Shown: positions 46,564-56,704, counted from the first letter of the stretch. The stretch: DNA of 64,000 nt from Sphingomonas sp. Mn802worker (GCF_000382485.1 NZ_AORY01000005.1:238964-302963), one strand, 5' to 3'. Notes: a model not told the origin generated them from the sequence alone. Numbers and translations: made by a program.

Positions 46564-46639
46564 TGGTGGAGCTGAGGGGAATCGAACCCCTGACCTCTGC
46601 AGTGCGATTGCAGCGCTCTCCCATCTGAGCTACAGCCCC
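46564..46639 (-). tRNA. tRNA-Ala (anticodon CGC)
   Basis: The reverse strand folds as a tRNA with encoded CCA: acceptor GGGGCTG/CAGCTCC (one G-U pair), D arm GCTC/GAGC, anticodon stem CTGCA/TGCAG with loop ATCGCAC, T arm AGGGG/CCCCT. The anticodon CGC reads the alanine codon GCG. Confidence 0.93.
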
Positions 46640-46757
46640 GCCCGGCCCGGCCGCAGCGCGGCCGAGCGCTGCCACTAGCGACGTTGCTCGCACGGCGCAA
46701 CAGCCTTTCGTGATGCTGGAGCCGGTCGATCGCGCGCCGCACGACCGACCCGATGCG

Positions 46758-49700
46758 TTACCGCCCCAGCAGCACCCGCGCCTGCCCCGCGATCTGCGCC
46801 AGCATCGCCGCATTGGGCGCGGGCGCGTGGCGCGCACGGTCGACCACCGCCTTGAACTGACCCACACGGCCCGCATTTTCGCCCAGCCAGCGCGCCACCG
46901 CCTCCTCCGGCGCGCCATTCGCGGTGCGTCCGAGGAAGTCGAGCCGCAGCTGCTGGAAGTCGCGCGCCAGCCCCGCGATCAGCAACCGCTCCCACGGATC
47001 GCTCGACGTGATCCGCGCCGCGGTGGACTGCGCCCAGTCGAGCCCAAGCGCCTGCCCCAGATGCGTGAACGCGCGCGCCAGCCGCGTCTCGTCGACCTGC
47101 GACCGCCCGCCCAGATCGGCGAGGCCAACGACGCCGTCGAGCTCGAACAGCCGTACCACGCGCGTGACCAGATCGGCCGGAGCGCCCGTTGCCTCCAGCG
47201 TCGCGGCGATCCGCCGACTCTGCGCCTGCGCCTCATCGAGCAGCAGGTCGCGCGCGGCGGCGTCGAGCCGCGCGATCCCCTGCCCCAGACGCTCCAGCAC
47301 CGCCGACGGCATCGTCCCCGGCGCCTCGACGCGCAACAGGTCGGCGATGTGCGAGCGGGTCGCGACCGCCACCTCGTCGAACAGCGCATAGCGTGCCGCC
47401 TCGGGCATCGCGGTCTGCTCGATCTCACGCCACAGCTCGGCCAGGCCGAACTGCCGCTCCGCCACCACGAACATCGCCGCGATGTCGGACAGCGCCGCGC
47501 CTTCCTCCTCGGCCAGCTCGAACGGGTGCAGCACGCCGATCCGGTTGACGATGCGGTTGGCGAGCTTGGTCGCGACGATCTCGCCGCGCAGCCGATGCTG
47601 GTCGATCGCGGCTGCGAACCGCTCCTGCATCGCGGTCGGGAAAGCGGCGTGCAGGTCGGGCAGCATCGCCGGGTCGGCACCCAGCGCGCTATGCTCGATC
47701 GCGTCCTGCAGCGCGAGCTTCGCGGTCGCGAGCAGCACCGCCAGCTCGGGCCGCGTCAATCCGCGCCCGTCGACGCCGCGGCGCAGGAAATCGACATTGG
47801 AGGCGAGCCCCTCGACCTTGCGATCGAGCCGCCCGGCCTCCTCGAACACCTCCATGACGCGGACATAGCTCGGCACCGCCTGCGCGGCCTCGTTGCCCGA
47901 TCCTTCCGCGATCGACAGCGCCAGCGTTTGCAGGCGATTGTCCTCCAGCACCAGGTGCGCGACATCGTCGGTCATGCTGGCGAGCAATTCGTTGCGATCC
48001 TCGTAGGCCAGCCGGCCCTCGGTCATCTCGCGGTTCAATGCGATCTTGATGTTGACCTCGTTGTCCGAACAATCGACGCCGGCCGAATTGTCGATGAAGT
48101 CGGTATTGATCCGTCCCCCGCGCGCGGCAAAGGCGATGCGCGCCGCCTGCGTCACGCCCAGGTTCGCGCCCTCGCCGATCGCGATCGCGCGCAGTTCCTC
48201 GGCATCGACGCGCTGGCGGTCGTTGGCGGGATCACCGACGGTCGCATTATTTTCCGCCGCCGCCTTCACGTAGGTGCCGATGCCGCCGAACCAGATCAGG
48301 TCGACCGGCGACTTCAGGATCGCCGCGATCAGCAGCGACGGCTCCATCTCGCCGACCGGCACGTCGAGCGCGGCCGCGACCTCGGGCGTGATCGTGATCG
48401 ACTTGGCGGCGCGACTGTGGATGCCACCGCCTGCGGACACCGGCGCCGCATAATCCGCCCAGGATGAGCGCGGCAGCGCGAACATGCGCGCGCGCTCGTT
48501 CCAGCTCGTCTCGGGATCGGGATTGGGGTCGAGGAAGATGTGACGGTGGTCGAACGCCGCGACCAGCTTGATCGCCTTCGACAGCAACATGCCGTTGCCG
48601 AAAACGTCGCCCGACATGTCGCCGCAGCCGACGACGCGAATGGACTGCGTCTGTACGTCCACCCCGCGCTCGGCGAAGTGGCGCTGTACCGACACCCACG
48701 CGCCCTTGGCGGTGATGCCCATCGCCTTGTGGTCGTAGCCGACGCTGCCGCCGCTGGCGAAGGCGTCGCCCAGCCAGAAGTCGCGCTCGAGCGCCAGCGC
48801 ATTGGCGACGTCGCTGAACGTCGCGGTGCCCTTGTCGGCGGCGACGACGAAATACGGGTCCTCGCCGTCGCGGATCACGACGCCTTGCGGATGCACCACG
48901 CCGGTGCCGACGATATTGTCGGTGATCGACAGGAGCGTGCGGATGAAGATGCGATACGCCTCGGTGCCTTCCGCCAGCCACGCGTCGCGGTTCGACGGGG
49001 CGGGAAGCTGCTTGGCGTAGAAGCCGCCCTTGGCGCCCGTCGGCACGATCACCGCGTTCTTGACGCGCTGCGCCTTCATCAGCCCCAGGATCTCGGTGCG
49101 GAAATCGTCGCGGCGGTCGGACCAGCGCAGCCCACCGCGCGCGACAGGCCCGGCGCGCAGGTGGATGCCCTCGACGCGTGGGGAATAGACCCACACCTCG
49201 CGCCACGGCAGCGGCTTGGGCAGGCCCGGTACCAGCGCGCTGTCAAGCTTGAACGCCAGCGCTTCGTCCGCTGCCGGCGTGAAGGCGTTGGTGCGCAGCG
49301 TCGCGTCGATCACCGCGCGGAAACTGCGCAGGATGCGGTCGTCGTCGATCGCCGACACGGCATCCAATGCGCGAACGATCTCGTCGTCGCTCGCGTTCGC
49401 GTCGCCGCCGAACGACGGATCGTGCAGCGCGTGGAACCGCGCGATCAGCGTCTGTGCGAGCCCCGCGTTGCGCGATAACGCATCGACCACCGTCGACATC
49501 GTGTAAGTGAGCCCCGCCTGACGCAGGTAACGGTACCAGGCGCGGAACAGCACGGTCGCGCGCGGCGTCAGTCCGGCGGAGACGACCAGGCTGTTGAACG
49601 CGTCATTCTCCGCGTGTCCGCGCAAGCTGGCCGCGATCGCCGCCTCAAGCACCTGCGGCTCGTGATCGAACGCCACGTCGGGCGCCTCGACGACGAAATC

Positions 49701-51401
49701 GTGGACAAAGGCGTTGTCCGCCTCGCGCAACCGTGTCGGCAGCTCGCCGACGACGCGGAAGCCAAAATTCTCCAGCACCGGCACCGCGTCCGACAGCGCC
49801 AGCGCGCCGTTCAGCTTGTAGATCTTGAGCCGGTGGTCCTCGCCCGCCACTGTCGGGTATAGGTGAACCTGCCGATCGCTGTCGCCGTCCAGCTGCGACA
49901 GGCGCACGATGTCCTCCGCCGCCTCGTCCGCACTCGACACGTTGCGGTAATTCGCCGGGAAGGCCGCCGCCCAACGCAGCGCGAGCCGCGCCGCACGCGT
50001 CGCCGGCATCCGCTCGACCAGCGCCGCCTCGACATCGGGCACCCAGCCGCGCACCATCCGCGCCAGCCGCTGGTCGAGCGGCTCGACTTCGGGCATCCGC
50101 CCGCCTTCGCGCAGGTCGATCGTGAAGCGCAACAGCGCGACGACCTGATCCTCCAGGCTGATCGCCCAGTTGATGACGCGCCCGCCCGCGGCCTCGGACA
50201 GCATGTCGCCGATCGCGCGACGTCGCGCGGTGGTCGCATCCTCGCGCGGCAGCCACACGAACGCGAACAGGTGTCGGCCGAGCGGCGAGCGCACCAGCAC
50301 CAGCTTGGGGCGCGGGCGATCGGCGATGCTCATCGCGCTCAGCGCCAGTTGCTCGACCGAGGCGCTGTCGAACCCGGTGACGAGGTCGTGCGGCAGCGAC
50401 GCCAGCGCGTGCATCAACGCCTTGCCGGTGTGTCCGGCGGGGTCAAACCCGAACTTGGCCTCGAACTCCGCGAGCCGCTGGCGCAGCACGGGGACGCTGC
50501 GCGGCGGCGCGTTGAGCGCGGCGGAGGTCCACAACCCCGCGGTGATCGACAGTCCCGTGACCCGCCCGGCCTGCATCACCGGCACGACGACCAAGTCGAG
50601 CGGCACGCGGCGGTGGACGGGCGAGATCAGGCTCGATTTCAGCAGCAGCGGCGCCTTGTTCCCGGCCTGGAACCATTCGACCGCCAGATGGCGCGAGCGA
50701 TCGGCGAGAATCGGCACCGACTGCTCCAGCCGCATGATGCCCAGCGCGCTCGCCTGATCGGCGCCGTCGGTGGCGCTCCAGCGCTGGTGACCCAGCAGGG
50801 TGAAGTGCCGGTCGAGGAACCAGCGCAGCAGGTTCGCGCCCTCACCGTCGCCGCCGGTATCGTCCAGCGTGCCCGCGTCGTGCGCGACCGCCGCCTGCAT
50901 CGCGCGCCAATCGCGCGTCGCCGCGCGCACGTTGGCCAGCACGGCGGTCAGTTCCTCGATCAACTCGCGCCGGTCGCGCGCGTCGGCGCGGTCCATCTCG
51001 AGGTAGATCATCGACTCGCGTCGCGATCCCGGCTCGGCGTCGCCCACGTCGACCGCGGTCAGCGTGCCGCCCTCGTCGCGCGTGACCTGCACCACCGGGT
51101 GGATGATTCGCTCGATCGCGATGTCGCGCGCGCCGATCGCGCCGGCGATCGAATCGACCAGGAACGGCATGTCGTCATTGACGATCGCGACGCGCATCCG
51201 GCGCGGTCCGCCGTCGCCGGGCAGCGGCTCCAGCGCGATCGCGGGCGTCTCCGCCGCACGGGTCTCGCCGGTCGCGATCAGGAACTCGGCCGCGCTCGCC
51301 TGCTCGGGACCGGCAAAGCCGTGGAGCTCGTCCGGCAACGCGCGGTGGGTGAGCCGCGCCGACAGCGCGTCCGACAGTATCGTTTGCAACTTCCTCGCCA
51401 T
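46758..51401 (-). CDS. NAD-specific glutamate dehydrogenase, large (180 kDa) class
   Basis: A very large enzyme of about 1,547 residues that deaminates glutamate to 2-oxoglutarate with NAD+. The long N-terminal regulatory half contains ACT-like segments (RMRVAIVNDDMPFLVDSIAG), and the catalytic half has GGLRWSDRRDDFRTEILGLM and VPTGAKGGFYAKQ, followed by GCGDMSGDVFGNGMLLS and DLIWFGGIGTYVK. Length and order match the GDH-180 group of proteobacteria and Streptomyces. I use the ATG at 51401 (MARKLQTILSDAL); an in-frame ATG at 51437 adds twelve residues. It stands alone between tRNA-Ala and the PAS-like gene. It feeds amino acid carbon into the TCA cycle. Confidence 0.94.
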   Translation of the reverse strand: MARKLQTILSDALSARLTHRALPDELHGFAGPEQASAAEFLIATGETRAAETPAIALEPLPGDGGPRRMRVAIVNDDMPFLVDSIAGAIGARDIAIERIIHPVVQVTRDEGGTLTAVDVGDAEPGSRRESMIYLEMDRADARDRRELIEELTAVLANVRAATRDWRAMQAAVAHDAGTLDDTGGDGEGANLLRWFLDRHFTLLGHQRWSATDGADQASALGIMRLEQSVPILADRSRHLAVEWFQAGNKAPLLLKSSLISPVHRRVPLDLVVVPVMQAGRVTGLSITAGLWTSAALNAPPRSVPVLRQRLAEFEAKFGFDPAGHTGKALMHALASLPHDLVTGFDSASVEQLALSAMSIADRPRPKLVLVRSPLGRHLFAFVWLPREDATTARRRAIGDMLSEAAGGRVINWAISLEDQVVALLRFTIDLREGGRMPEVEPLDQRLARMVRGWVPDVEAALVERMPATRAARLALRWAAAFPANYRNVSSADEAAEDIVRLSQLDGDSDRQVHLYPTVAGEDHRLKIYKLNGALALSDAVPVLENFGFRVVGELPTRLREADNAFVHDFVVEAPDVAFDHEPQVLEAAIAASLRGHAENDAFNSLVVSAGLTPRATVLFRAWYRYLRQAGLTYTMSTVVDALSRNAGLAQTLIARFHALHDPSFGGDANASDDEIVRALDAVSAIDDDRILRSFRAVIDATLRTNAFTPAADEALAFKLDSALVPGLPKPLPWREVWVYSPRVEGIHLRAGPVARGGLRWSDRRDDFRTEILGLMKAQRVKNAVIVPTGAKGGFYAKQLPAPSNRDAWLAEGTEAYRIFIRTLLSITDNIVGTGVVHPQGVVIRDGEDPYFVVAADKGTATFSDVANALALERDFWLGDAFASGGSVGYDHKAMGITAKGAWVSVQRHFAERGVDVQTQSIRVVGCGDMSGDVFGNGMLLSKAIKLVAAFDHRHIFLDPNPDPETSWNERARMFALPRSSWADYAAPVSAGGGIHSRAAKSITITPEVAAALDVPVGEMEPSLLIAAILKSPVDLIWFGGIGTYVKAAAENNATVGDPANDRQRVDAEELRAIAIGEGANLGVTQAARIAFAARGGRINTDFIDNSAGVDCSDNEVNIKIALNREMTEGRLAYEDRNELLASMTDDVAHLVLEDNRLQTLALSIAEGSGNEAAQAVPSYVRVMEVFEEAGRLDRKVEGLASNVDFLRRGVDGRGLTRPELAVLLATAKLALQDAIEHSALGADPAMLPDLHAAFPTAMQERFAAAIDQHRLRGEIVATKLANRIVNRIGVLHPFELAEEEGAALSDIAAMFVVAERQFGLAELWREIEQTAMPEAARYALFDEVAVATRSHIADLLRVEAPGTMPSAVLERLGQGIARLDAAARDLLLDEAQAQSRRIAATLEATGAPADLVTRVVRLFELDGVVGLADLGGRSQVDETRLARAFTHLGQALGLDWAQSTAARITSSDPWERLLIAGLARDFQQLRLDFLGRTANGAPEEAVARWLGENAGRVGQFKAVVDRARHAPAPNAAMLAQIAGQARVLLGR

Positions 51402-51487
51402 GCGCCGGGCTATGCGCCCGTCACGATCAATCCTCAACCCCGCGAACGGCCTGATCGCTCACCCTCGTTCACAGCGTATTGTCAGCC

Positions 51488-52729
51488 TCACCGCAACCGT
51501 GCGAGCACCCGCTCGGCAAGCCTGCGATCGCTGCTCGCACCGATGACATCGAGCTCGCCGGTCGCCGCCACGCGCCCAAGCAGAACGACCGGCGCACCAA
51601 CGTCGCCCTCGACCTCCAAGATCGCCGGCGCAAAGGTTCCTAGCGATCGACGCTCGCCAAGCGGCACCATGTCGCTCTGCGCAGCGCCGCGCCGACGACG
51701 TGCGCGCTCCTCGGCCACGATGTCTTGGACACCGCCGGGCAGCGCCTCGATCACGCGCGCGAGCTGACCCTCGGCCACCTCACGGCGGCGCGCATAGGCC
51801 AGAACCGTCGCGGCCTGGCGGACGACCGCCTCGTCGCCGCCGAACACCAGCCGGGCGATCGCCTCCAGCGGCGCACGCGTTCGCACGGCCGCGTCATCTG
51901 CGTCCAGCAACTCGGCGTAGGCAAAGGGCGCGCAGGCAGCGGCACAGGCGAAATCATGCGCGCGCGACAGCGCGCGGCGAAACGCCGCCTCGCTGCGCGA
52001 CCGCGCGGTACGCGCGCCCTCGGCACTCTCCCGCGCAAGGGTCAGCAGCTCGGCCAGATCGACCTCGTCGTTCGCGGATGCCGGCAACGCGGCGCTCGGG
52101 CCATCGGCCCACACCGCCGAACGATCGCCGGCGCGCGGCGCGACACGCACCGCCTGCGCCAGCTCGGCGTCGAGACGCGCCTGCGTGTCGCTGCTCACCA
52201 TCTCCTTCCAGTTGATGACGCCGTAGATATAGTCGATCGCCGCGCCATCGGAGGAAAACGGCATCAGGATGCCGCGGTAGAAGGTGTTGTGCCCGCGGAT
52301 GCCGACGAACTCGGCCTCGAACCCGACCGGCGCACGATTGGCGATGATCTGTAGGTAATGATCGGTCAATCGCGACAGCAGCGAGCGCGGCGGCACCTGC
52401 GCGATGTTGGTGATCGACTGATCGACCCCGCATTCGGCACGCAAGGCCGCGCCCAGGAACGGAATCGCGGGGTTTTCCAGCCCGTCGCTGAAATCGAGCA
52501 GCACGCTGTGCGGTCCGAAATCGGCGATCCGAGCGGGGTCCAGGTCCGCGATCGTCGGAAACGGTCGGTCGGCCAGCAGCGACACCCAATGATTGTACGC
52601 GCGCACGTGCATGCGCCGCTCGTCGCTGCCGATCGCGATCTGCGCCTCGCCGACACCCGCCTCGGTCGGATCATTGTCCTGCCGGATGCCGGCATTCTCG
52701 GAACCATCACTGCCGCGCGCGCTGTCCAT
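51488..52729 (-). CDS. PAS-like sensory protein of unknown output
   Basis: About 413 residues. The region around residues 40-180 (VRAYNHWVSLLADRPFPTIADL through FYRGILMPFSSDGAAIDYIYGVINWKE, quoted in part) looks like the alphaproteobacterial PAS_5-type domain. The remainder is Ala/Arg-rich and helical with no kinase, HTH or diguanylate cyclase motif, then a C-terminal strand-rich tail (GAPVVLLGRVAATGELDVIG). I place the start at the ATG at 52729; the frame extends to 52885 but without conserved features. It ends about 90 bases before NAD-glutamate dehydrogenase on the same strand. Role unknown. Confidence 0.6.
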   Translation of the reverse strand: MDSARGSDGSENAGIRQDNDPTEAGVGEAQIAIGSDERRMHVRAYNHWVSLLADRPFPTIADLDPARIADFGPHSVLLDFSDGLENPAIPFLGAALRAECGVDQSITNIAQVPPRSLLSRLTDHYLQIIANRAPVGFEAEFVGIRGHNTFYRGILMPFSSDGAAIDYIYGVINWKEMVSSDTQARLDAELAQAVRVAPRAGDRSAVWADGPSAALPASANDEVDLAELLTLARESAEGARTARSRSEAAFRRALSRAHDFACAAACAPFAYAELLDADDAAVRTRAPLEAIARLVFGGDEAVVRQAATVLAYARRREVAEGQLARVIEALPGGVQDIVAEERARRRRGAAQSDMVPLGERRSLGTFAPAILEVEGDVGAPVVLLGRVAATGELDVIGASSDRRLAERVLARLR

Positions 52730-52931
52730 AACCCGTTCTTTCCCGACGGGTTCGCCAGGCATGCGATGCGACCCGTTCGGATAAGGCCATGCACCGCCGC
52801 GCGTAAACGGCGCGTAAACCGTCAAGCGTCCGGCCTGCGCCAGCGGTGTGGCGCAGCGACCCATGATCCCGCTTGCCACCCCCACCTCCGCCTGCTAAGC
52901 GCCGCGCCTCGCCCAGGCACGGGCGCACCAG

Positions 52932-53007
52932 GCCGCTTTAGCTCAGCTGGTAGAGCATCGCATTCGTAATGCGGGGGTCACAGGTTCGAGTCCTGTAAGC
53001 GGCACCA
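52932..53007 (+). tRNA. tRNA-Thr (anticodon CGT), likely insertion site of an island
   Basis: A 76-base tRNA with encoded CCA: acceptor GCCGCTT/AAGCGGC, D arm GCTC/GAGC, anticodon stem TCGCA/TGCGG with loop TTCGTAA, T arm ACAGG/CCTGT. The anticodon CGT reads ACG. Gene content changes from core metabolism to accessory and defence genes directly after its 3' end, which makes it a candidate attachment site; the matching direct repeat is not inside the window. Confidence 0.92.
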
Positions 53008-53384
53008 TCCTTCTTTATGGCATTCAAACAAGCCCAAGCCGGCGCTCCCTTGCGAAAGGGCGTTCGATTGGGTTGGCGTTTGGGTCCTTCGTGGGGCGCT
53101 TTCGGCAGGCTTTTGGATGCGACCTACGCTGAACCCGATCCAACAATGTTCCGGAAGCCGCCACGTTCGGGCGGCAGATGAGCTGCGGACCGCTATCCGG
53201 TTGTTGATGGCGCATGTGGACGATTGGCTAAAGTCGATCGCATCACGGCGGCGGCTCGCGACCAAAGCCGGTCATTCCCGGCTCTCTCGCTGAACGGCGG
53301 TTTGAGCTGAAACCTGCCAGAGAATGACGCTGAAGGCGGTCTGGCGGTAGTTGGCGTTGCCGGCGAACGACATGGGTTGGCGGT
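53008..53384. other. non-coding junction after tRNA-Thr
   Basis: No gene is supported here. A minus-strand frame runs into the tRNA and ends in the usual nonsense peptide made from tRNA sequence. No integrase fragment was recognised. Confidence 0.5.
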
Positions 53385-55061
53385 CTAGAGTAGGCTCAGT
53401 TGCTGGGGTTGCTCGCTCAGCGAAGCCCGAAACAGGTTTTGTTTCGTGGCTGCATTTCTGAAGAGGCGGTAGGTCGAGATGTTCGGGCGGTCCTTGACGA
53501 ACTCGGCCAACCGCCGCTCCGCCTCTGGGATTAGAGGGCTGACTTGGTTGAAATCGAAGATATCAATGTTGGCGCCGTCCGCTAGTTTCCTGACCGCGAA
53601 GGCCAGATGATACAAACCCTCGACGATCCACGCGGATTCGATTTCCTGCTCCGCGACCCGCCTTGATGCCCTGCGTGCTTCATGCAACTTGGCGCGGCGA
53701 TGCTTCTCGATCTCGGTGTAGACGCTCCAAACCGCTATCACGCGCTTTGCATCCATCTCCGAAGGATCGAAGACCAGCGGAAAATACTCTCCGAATATTC
53801 GATCCGAAGCAGTCTTCGCCTTATCGGGCTCAGCGCGGACGTAGGCCAGCCAGACCTGCCCGAGCTTTAGAGCATCTATGCGCTTGCTTTCGTCAATCCT
53901 AGAATGCTGGTCACGCTTTCGATCCAGATGCCACTCGTGACTCAGTAGCGATGCCTCAAGGCGGACGAGTACGGGATCGTTCGATCTTAGGTCGCGGCTT
54001 CGTATCGGAGTCTGACTGTTTGTTGCCTCGGCAACCTTAGCATAGAGGCTCTTGTCCTGTGTCTCAATAATGCGGACGAGAAGCCGAACACGCTGCACAG
54101 AAGAGAAGCTGGTGCGGGATGCCTGGAAAAGCGCGTGCGAGGTCTGGCCGCCGTTCACCACCTGAGGATTCAGAAGGCGCAATGGCGCATTCTTGAAGCC
54201 CGGCTGATAGCTGAACCGCTCGCAAACAATAGTAATGCCATTGTTAAAATACCAGAACATGCCGGCTTCGTTGGAAACGGCGGTATCGTAGATGCGCCGG
54301 TTAATGTCGTTCTGCTCGCCGAGGTAGACACGGACGTTCTCCTCAAACAGATCGGGGTCGAGCTGCGTGGGCTTGGTGGGGTCTGTCAGCGCCGCGATAA
54401 ATTCATCGCCGCAGACCGTCCCGATGACAGCCCGCACGTTGCCGTCGGTGCGTTCATACACCTGTTCCTCCACGATCCGGAGGTGAATCTCCCGTTCTGT
54501 TGCTGTCCGGTGCGAGACTGTGTCAGACAGGGAATCAAGATCGGCCTCATGGAGCTGGAAGAACTTGAACCGGGCAAGCGATGATTCAAAGCGAGCCTTG
54601 TGGTCAGGGACGAGCCGCTCCCCGTTAGAGCAAAGGTGGACTTCGACCTGGCAAGCCCCCGAATTCACGAAATCCCAGATGTCCAACACCTTCTGCCGCA
54701 AAAGCGGATTGCATGTGTCAAGAAATCCGTCGACCTGTCCGAAGCAGTCCCCGATGAAGGCAAGAAGTTTGTCGATCTCAGTCGACGGGAAATTTCGGTT
54801 GTTGCTATTGAATTTGGTGTAGCACTTGAACTGGAAGAGATGGATTACACGGCGACCGAAACGCTCGTCGAGATAGACCGCGTCCACGCCCCTGTCCTCC
54901 CCGCCATCGGTGATCGAGCCTCTCGCCTCATCGAAGTCGATGCGTAGTAGAGATGTAACGCAGAGTAGGGAGAACGCTTCCCGTCGGGTTTCGAGATTGA
55001 GGGCCCTCTCAATCTGAGCGGCAGCCGCGTCTACGTTTCCCCAGTCAAGAAGTGTTGCCAT
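53385..55061 (-). CDS. AIPR-family abortive infection / phage resistance protein
   Basis: About 558 residues. Residues 50-80 (GSITDGGEDRGVDAVYLDE then HLFQFKCY) read as a restriction-endonuclease-like PD-(D/E)xK core, with Asp60 and the Gln77-x-Lys79 pair, similar to Mrr-type nucleases. The AIPR domain follows: ENVRVYLGEQNDINRRIYD, MFWYFNNGITIVCERFS and LLNPQVVNGGQTSHALFQ. Proteins of this family were linked to phage abortive infection in lactococci. The ATG at 55061 has AAGAAG upstream; a TTG at 55097 is an alternative. GC is lower than in the core genome and the gene lies next to a PIN-domain protein beyond tRNA-Thr. A nuclease role triggered by infection is inference. Confidence 0.82.
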   Translation of the reverse strand: MATLLDWGNVDAAAAQIERALNLETRREAFSLLCVTSLLRIDFDEARGSITDGGEDRGVDAVYLDERFGRRVIHLFQFKCYTKFNSNNRNFPSTEIDKLLAFIGDCFGQVDGFLDTCNPLLRQKVLDIWDFVNSGACQVEVHLCSNGERLVPDHKARFESSLARFKFFQLHEADLDSLSDTVSHRTATEREIHLRIVEEQVYERTDGNVRAVIGTVCGDEFIAALTDPTKPTQLDPDLFEENVRVYLGEQNDINRRIYDTAVSNEAGMFWYFNNGITIVCERFSYQPGFKNAPLRLLNPQVVNGGQTSHALFQASRTSFSSVQRVRLLVRIIETQDKSLYAKVAEATNSQTPIRSRDLRSNDPVLVRLEASLLSHEWHLDRKRDQHSRIDESKRIDALKLGQVWLAYVRAEPDKAKTASDRIFGEYFPLVFDPSEMDAKRVIAVWSVYTEIEKHRRAKLHEARRASRRVAEQEIESAWIVEGLYHLAFAVRKLADGANIDIFDFNQVSPLIPEAERRLAEFVKDRPNISTYRLFRNAATKQNLFRASLSEQPQQLSLL

Positions 55062-55097
55062 GTAATACTTCTTGCCCTGTGACTCCGTCCATTTCAA

Positions 55098-55498
55098 CCT
55101 TGCCGGCGATATGGCGCTTCAGCCGCCTTTATGGAATCCCGCGCACGGTACCCAACGTCGCCAGATAGTCCCCAGCGATACCGGCCGTTGTCGATCAGAG
55201 ACCGCCATTCGTTGAGGCCAGCTTAAACGGAAATTTATGCCAACAGCAAATATAGGCACCGTGGCCTGTGATAAACGACGAGTGACGTTCTTTGACTACC
55301 ATCCGTGTTTTGCAAAAAAGGAGGACGTCACCGTATCGCCTGTGCAGGAGGGCTGCGAACCTATCCCCTTATCCACCTTAGTTTACGTAGTTGAGAAGGC
55401 ATGCGGCAATTTTCATGCCGTGTGTGATGCCGCCGTGTTTGTCGCCGCCATTAGCAATCGGACTGGGTCACAGGGGGGCGACGGGTTGGGTCAGACGC
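55098..55498. other. intergenic gap between the PIN gene and the AIPR gene
   Basis: About 400 bases upstream of the AIPR gene and downstream of the PIN-domain gene. A plus-strand frame from 55237 has no recognisable protein features and runs into the PIN gene. The region probably holds the AIPR promoter, which I cannot place. Confidence 0.45.
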
Positions 55499-56704
55499 TC
55501 AGAACGCAGCACTTCCATTTCCCTCAGCATCAAGCGCGCTTTCGGCACCATTACCCTCGACTTCAAGCATTAGCTGCAGCTGGTTGTAGTCATCGAAGTC
55601 TTCACGGCCCCCGTAATCTAGGTGGATCTCACCCATGTCGACGCTCCCAAGACCCTCGACGACTTCGACTTCTATTACTTCGAGGTCGGCGACTGCCCCG
55701 TCGATCGAACCAGCGATAGTGATTAGCAGGGCCGCGTCAAATGTCTCCTCGCTGGCGGCGGCCGTCCCGCCCATCCCGATCTCTTCGCGGTCGATGCTGT
55801 CCCAGGCGAAAAGGGAGAACTCCACGTGCGCCATGGCGGTGATCTCCACGTCGACCCTGACGACGACCTCCTCGGCTGCAAGCCGGACAACGGTGACGCC
55901 GTAGTCACCATCCTTCTCGTTCAGCTCCAGGCTTTCCAGACGCAGTTCGGTCGCGTCGACTTCGTAGCGATACGGGGCGGTCGCCTCGACGTCGAAGTCC
56001 CATTCGACAAGCGCGTCAGCCAGCATCGCGTGCAGAGACTTTTCGTCCTCCGGCAGGTCTCCCTCGGAAATCCTGCGTAGAAACGTGTTCACCTTCTCGG
56101 CAGCAGTTTCGGCATGGGCCTGAACGATCTGAAGGGCGGCGGCGAGATCTCCCTCCACGAAAACGTAGTTGGATGTCTCCGCGAACGACTGCCACCCCTT
56201 GTCGGCGCTCGCGGCGAGTACCGTTTTTCCGCCGGCCTTGGCCCACGCCTCAAGACTGAGCAGCGCAAGGGCGTCAGGAAATTCGTTCTTTTTGTCGCCA
56301 GCCCCCTCGAACGGCGGCGTCGGATCGAAGTACGATTTAAGGAGCGCGTCGATAGCGCAGAGGTTGGCCGGAACTGTTTCAGCGCCGGTTGCCTCCAAGA
56401 ACGCGGCAACCCTATTCCGGGCAACGGCGCGCGAGTCCGCGAGCGCATCGGTCGCCGCCTTGGCGGCCTCGGGGGCGATGAGGCCTAGGTGAACCGCCCG
56501 GTCCATCGCGGCGCGGGTGGAATCCCGAGCCTTCTTGGTGTTCGCCTGCAGGTGCTTCAGCGTCTCCCGGACCACGATCTCCGAGATGACGAACTGGATC
56601 GGACCGTCTTTGAACTGGTCAAGCTGCGCTAGCAGTCCGGCATCGAAGTTGATGCCGCCCTGAATAATGGCGTTGGTGTCAATAGTGAACGCGTCATAGG
56701 GCAT
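55499..56704 (-). CDS. PIN-domain (DUF4935-type) protein
   Basis: A 401-residue protein. The first ~175 residues form a PIN nuclease domain of the PIN_4/DUF4935 type with acidic residues at Asp9 (FTIDTNAII), Glu42 and Glu47 (ISEIVVRET), Asp144 (NEFPDALALLSLEAW) and Asp168, all needed for metal-dependent RNA cleavage. The C-terminal half is strongly acidic and strand-rich (EVIEVEVVEGLGSVDMGEI), of no known fold to me. It is upstream of the AIPR gene on the same strand with a 400-base gap, so not a tight operon. Related PIN proteins occur in toxin and defence contexts; here that is inference. Confidence 0.8.
   Translation of the reverse strand: MPYDAFTIDTNAIIQGGINFDAGLLAQLDQFKDGPIQFVISEIVVRETLKHLQANTKKARDSTRAAMDRAVHLGLIAPEAAKAATDALADSRAVARNRVAAFLEATGAETVPANLCAIDALLKSYFDPTPPFEGAGDKKNEFPDALALLSLEAWAKAGGKTVLAASADKGWQSFAETSNYVFVEGDLAAALQIVQAHAETAAEKVNTFLRRISEGDLPEDEKSLHAMLADALVEWDFDVEATAPYRYEVDATELRLESLELNEKDGDYGVTVVRLAAEEVVVRVDVEITAMAHVEFSLFAWDSIDREEIGMGGTAAASEETFDAALLITIAGSIDGAVADLEVIEVEVVEGLGSVDMGEIHLDYGGREDFDDYNQLQLMLEVEGNGAESALDAEGNGSAAF

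Noticed and set aside
46710..48467. 585-codon plus-strand frame opposite NAD-glutamate dehydrogenase
   Set aside because: Arg/Asp/Gln-rich shadow of a strongly supported gene on the other strand.
52978..53265. Minus-strand frame ending in a CRLQDSNL peptide
   Set aside because: The end is translated tRNA-Thr sequence, a well-known artefact.
55237..55719. 160-codon plus-strand frame between the AIPR and PIN genes
   Set aside because: It runs antisense into the PIN gene and turns into Arg/Leu-rich sequence; no recognisable family.
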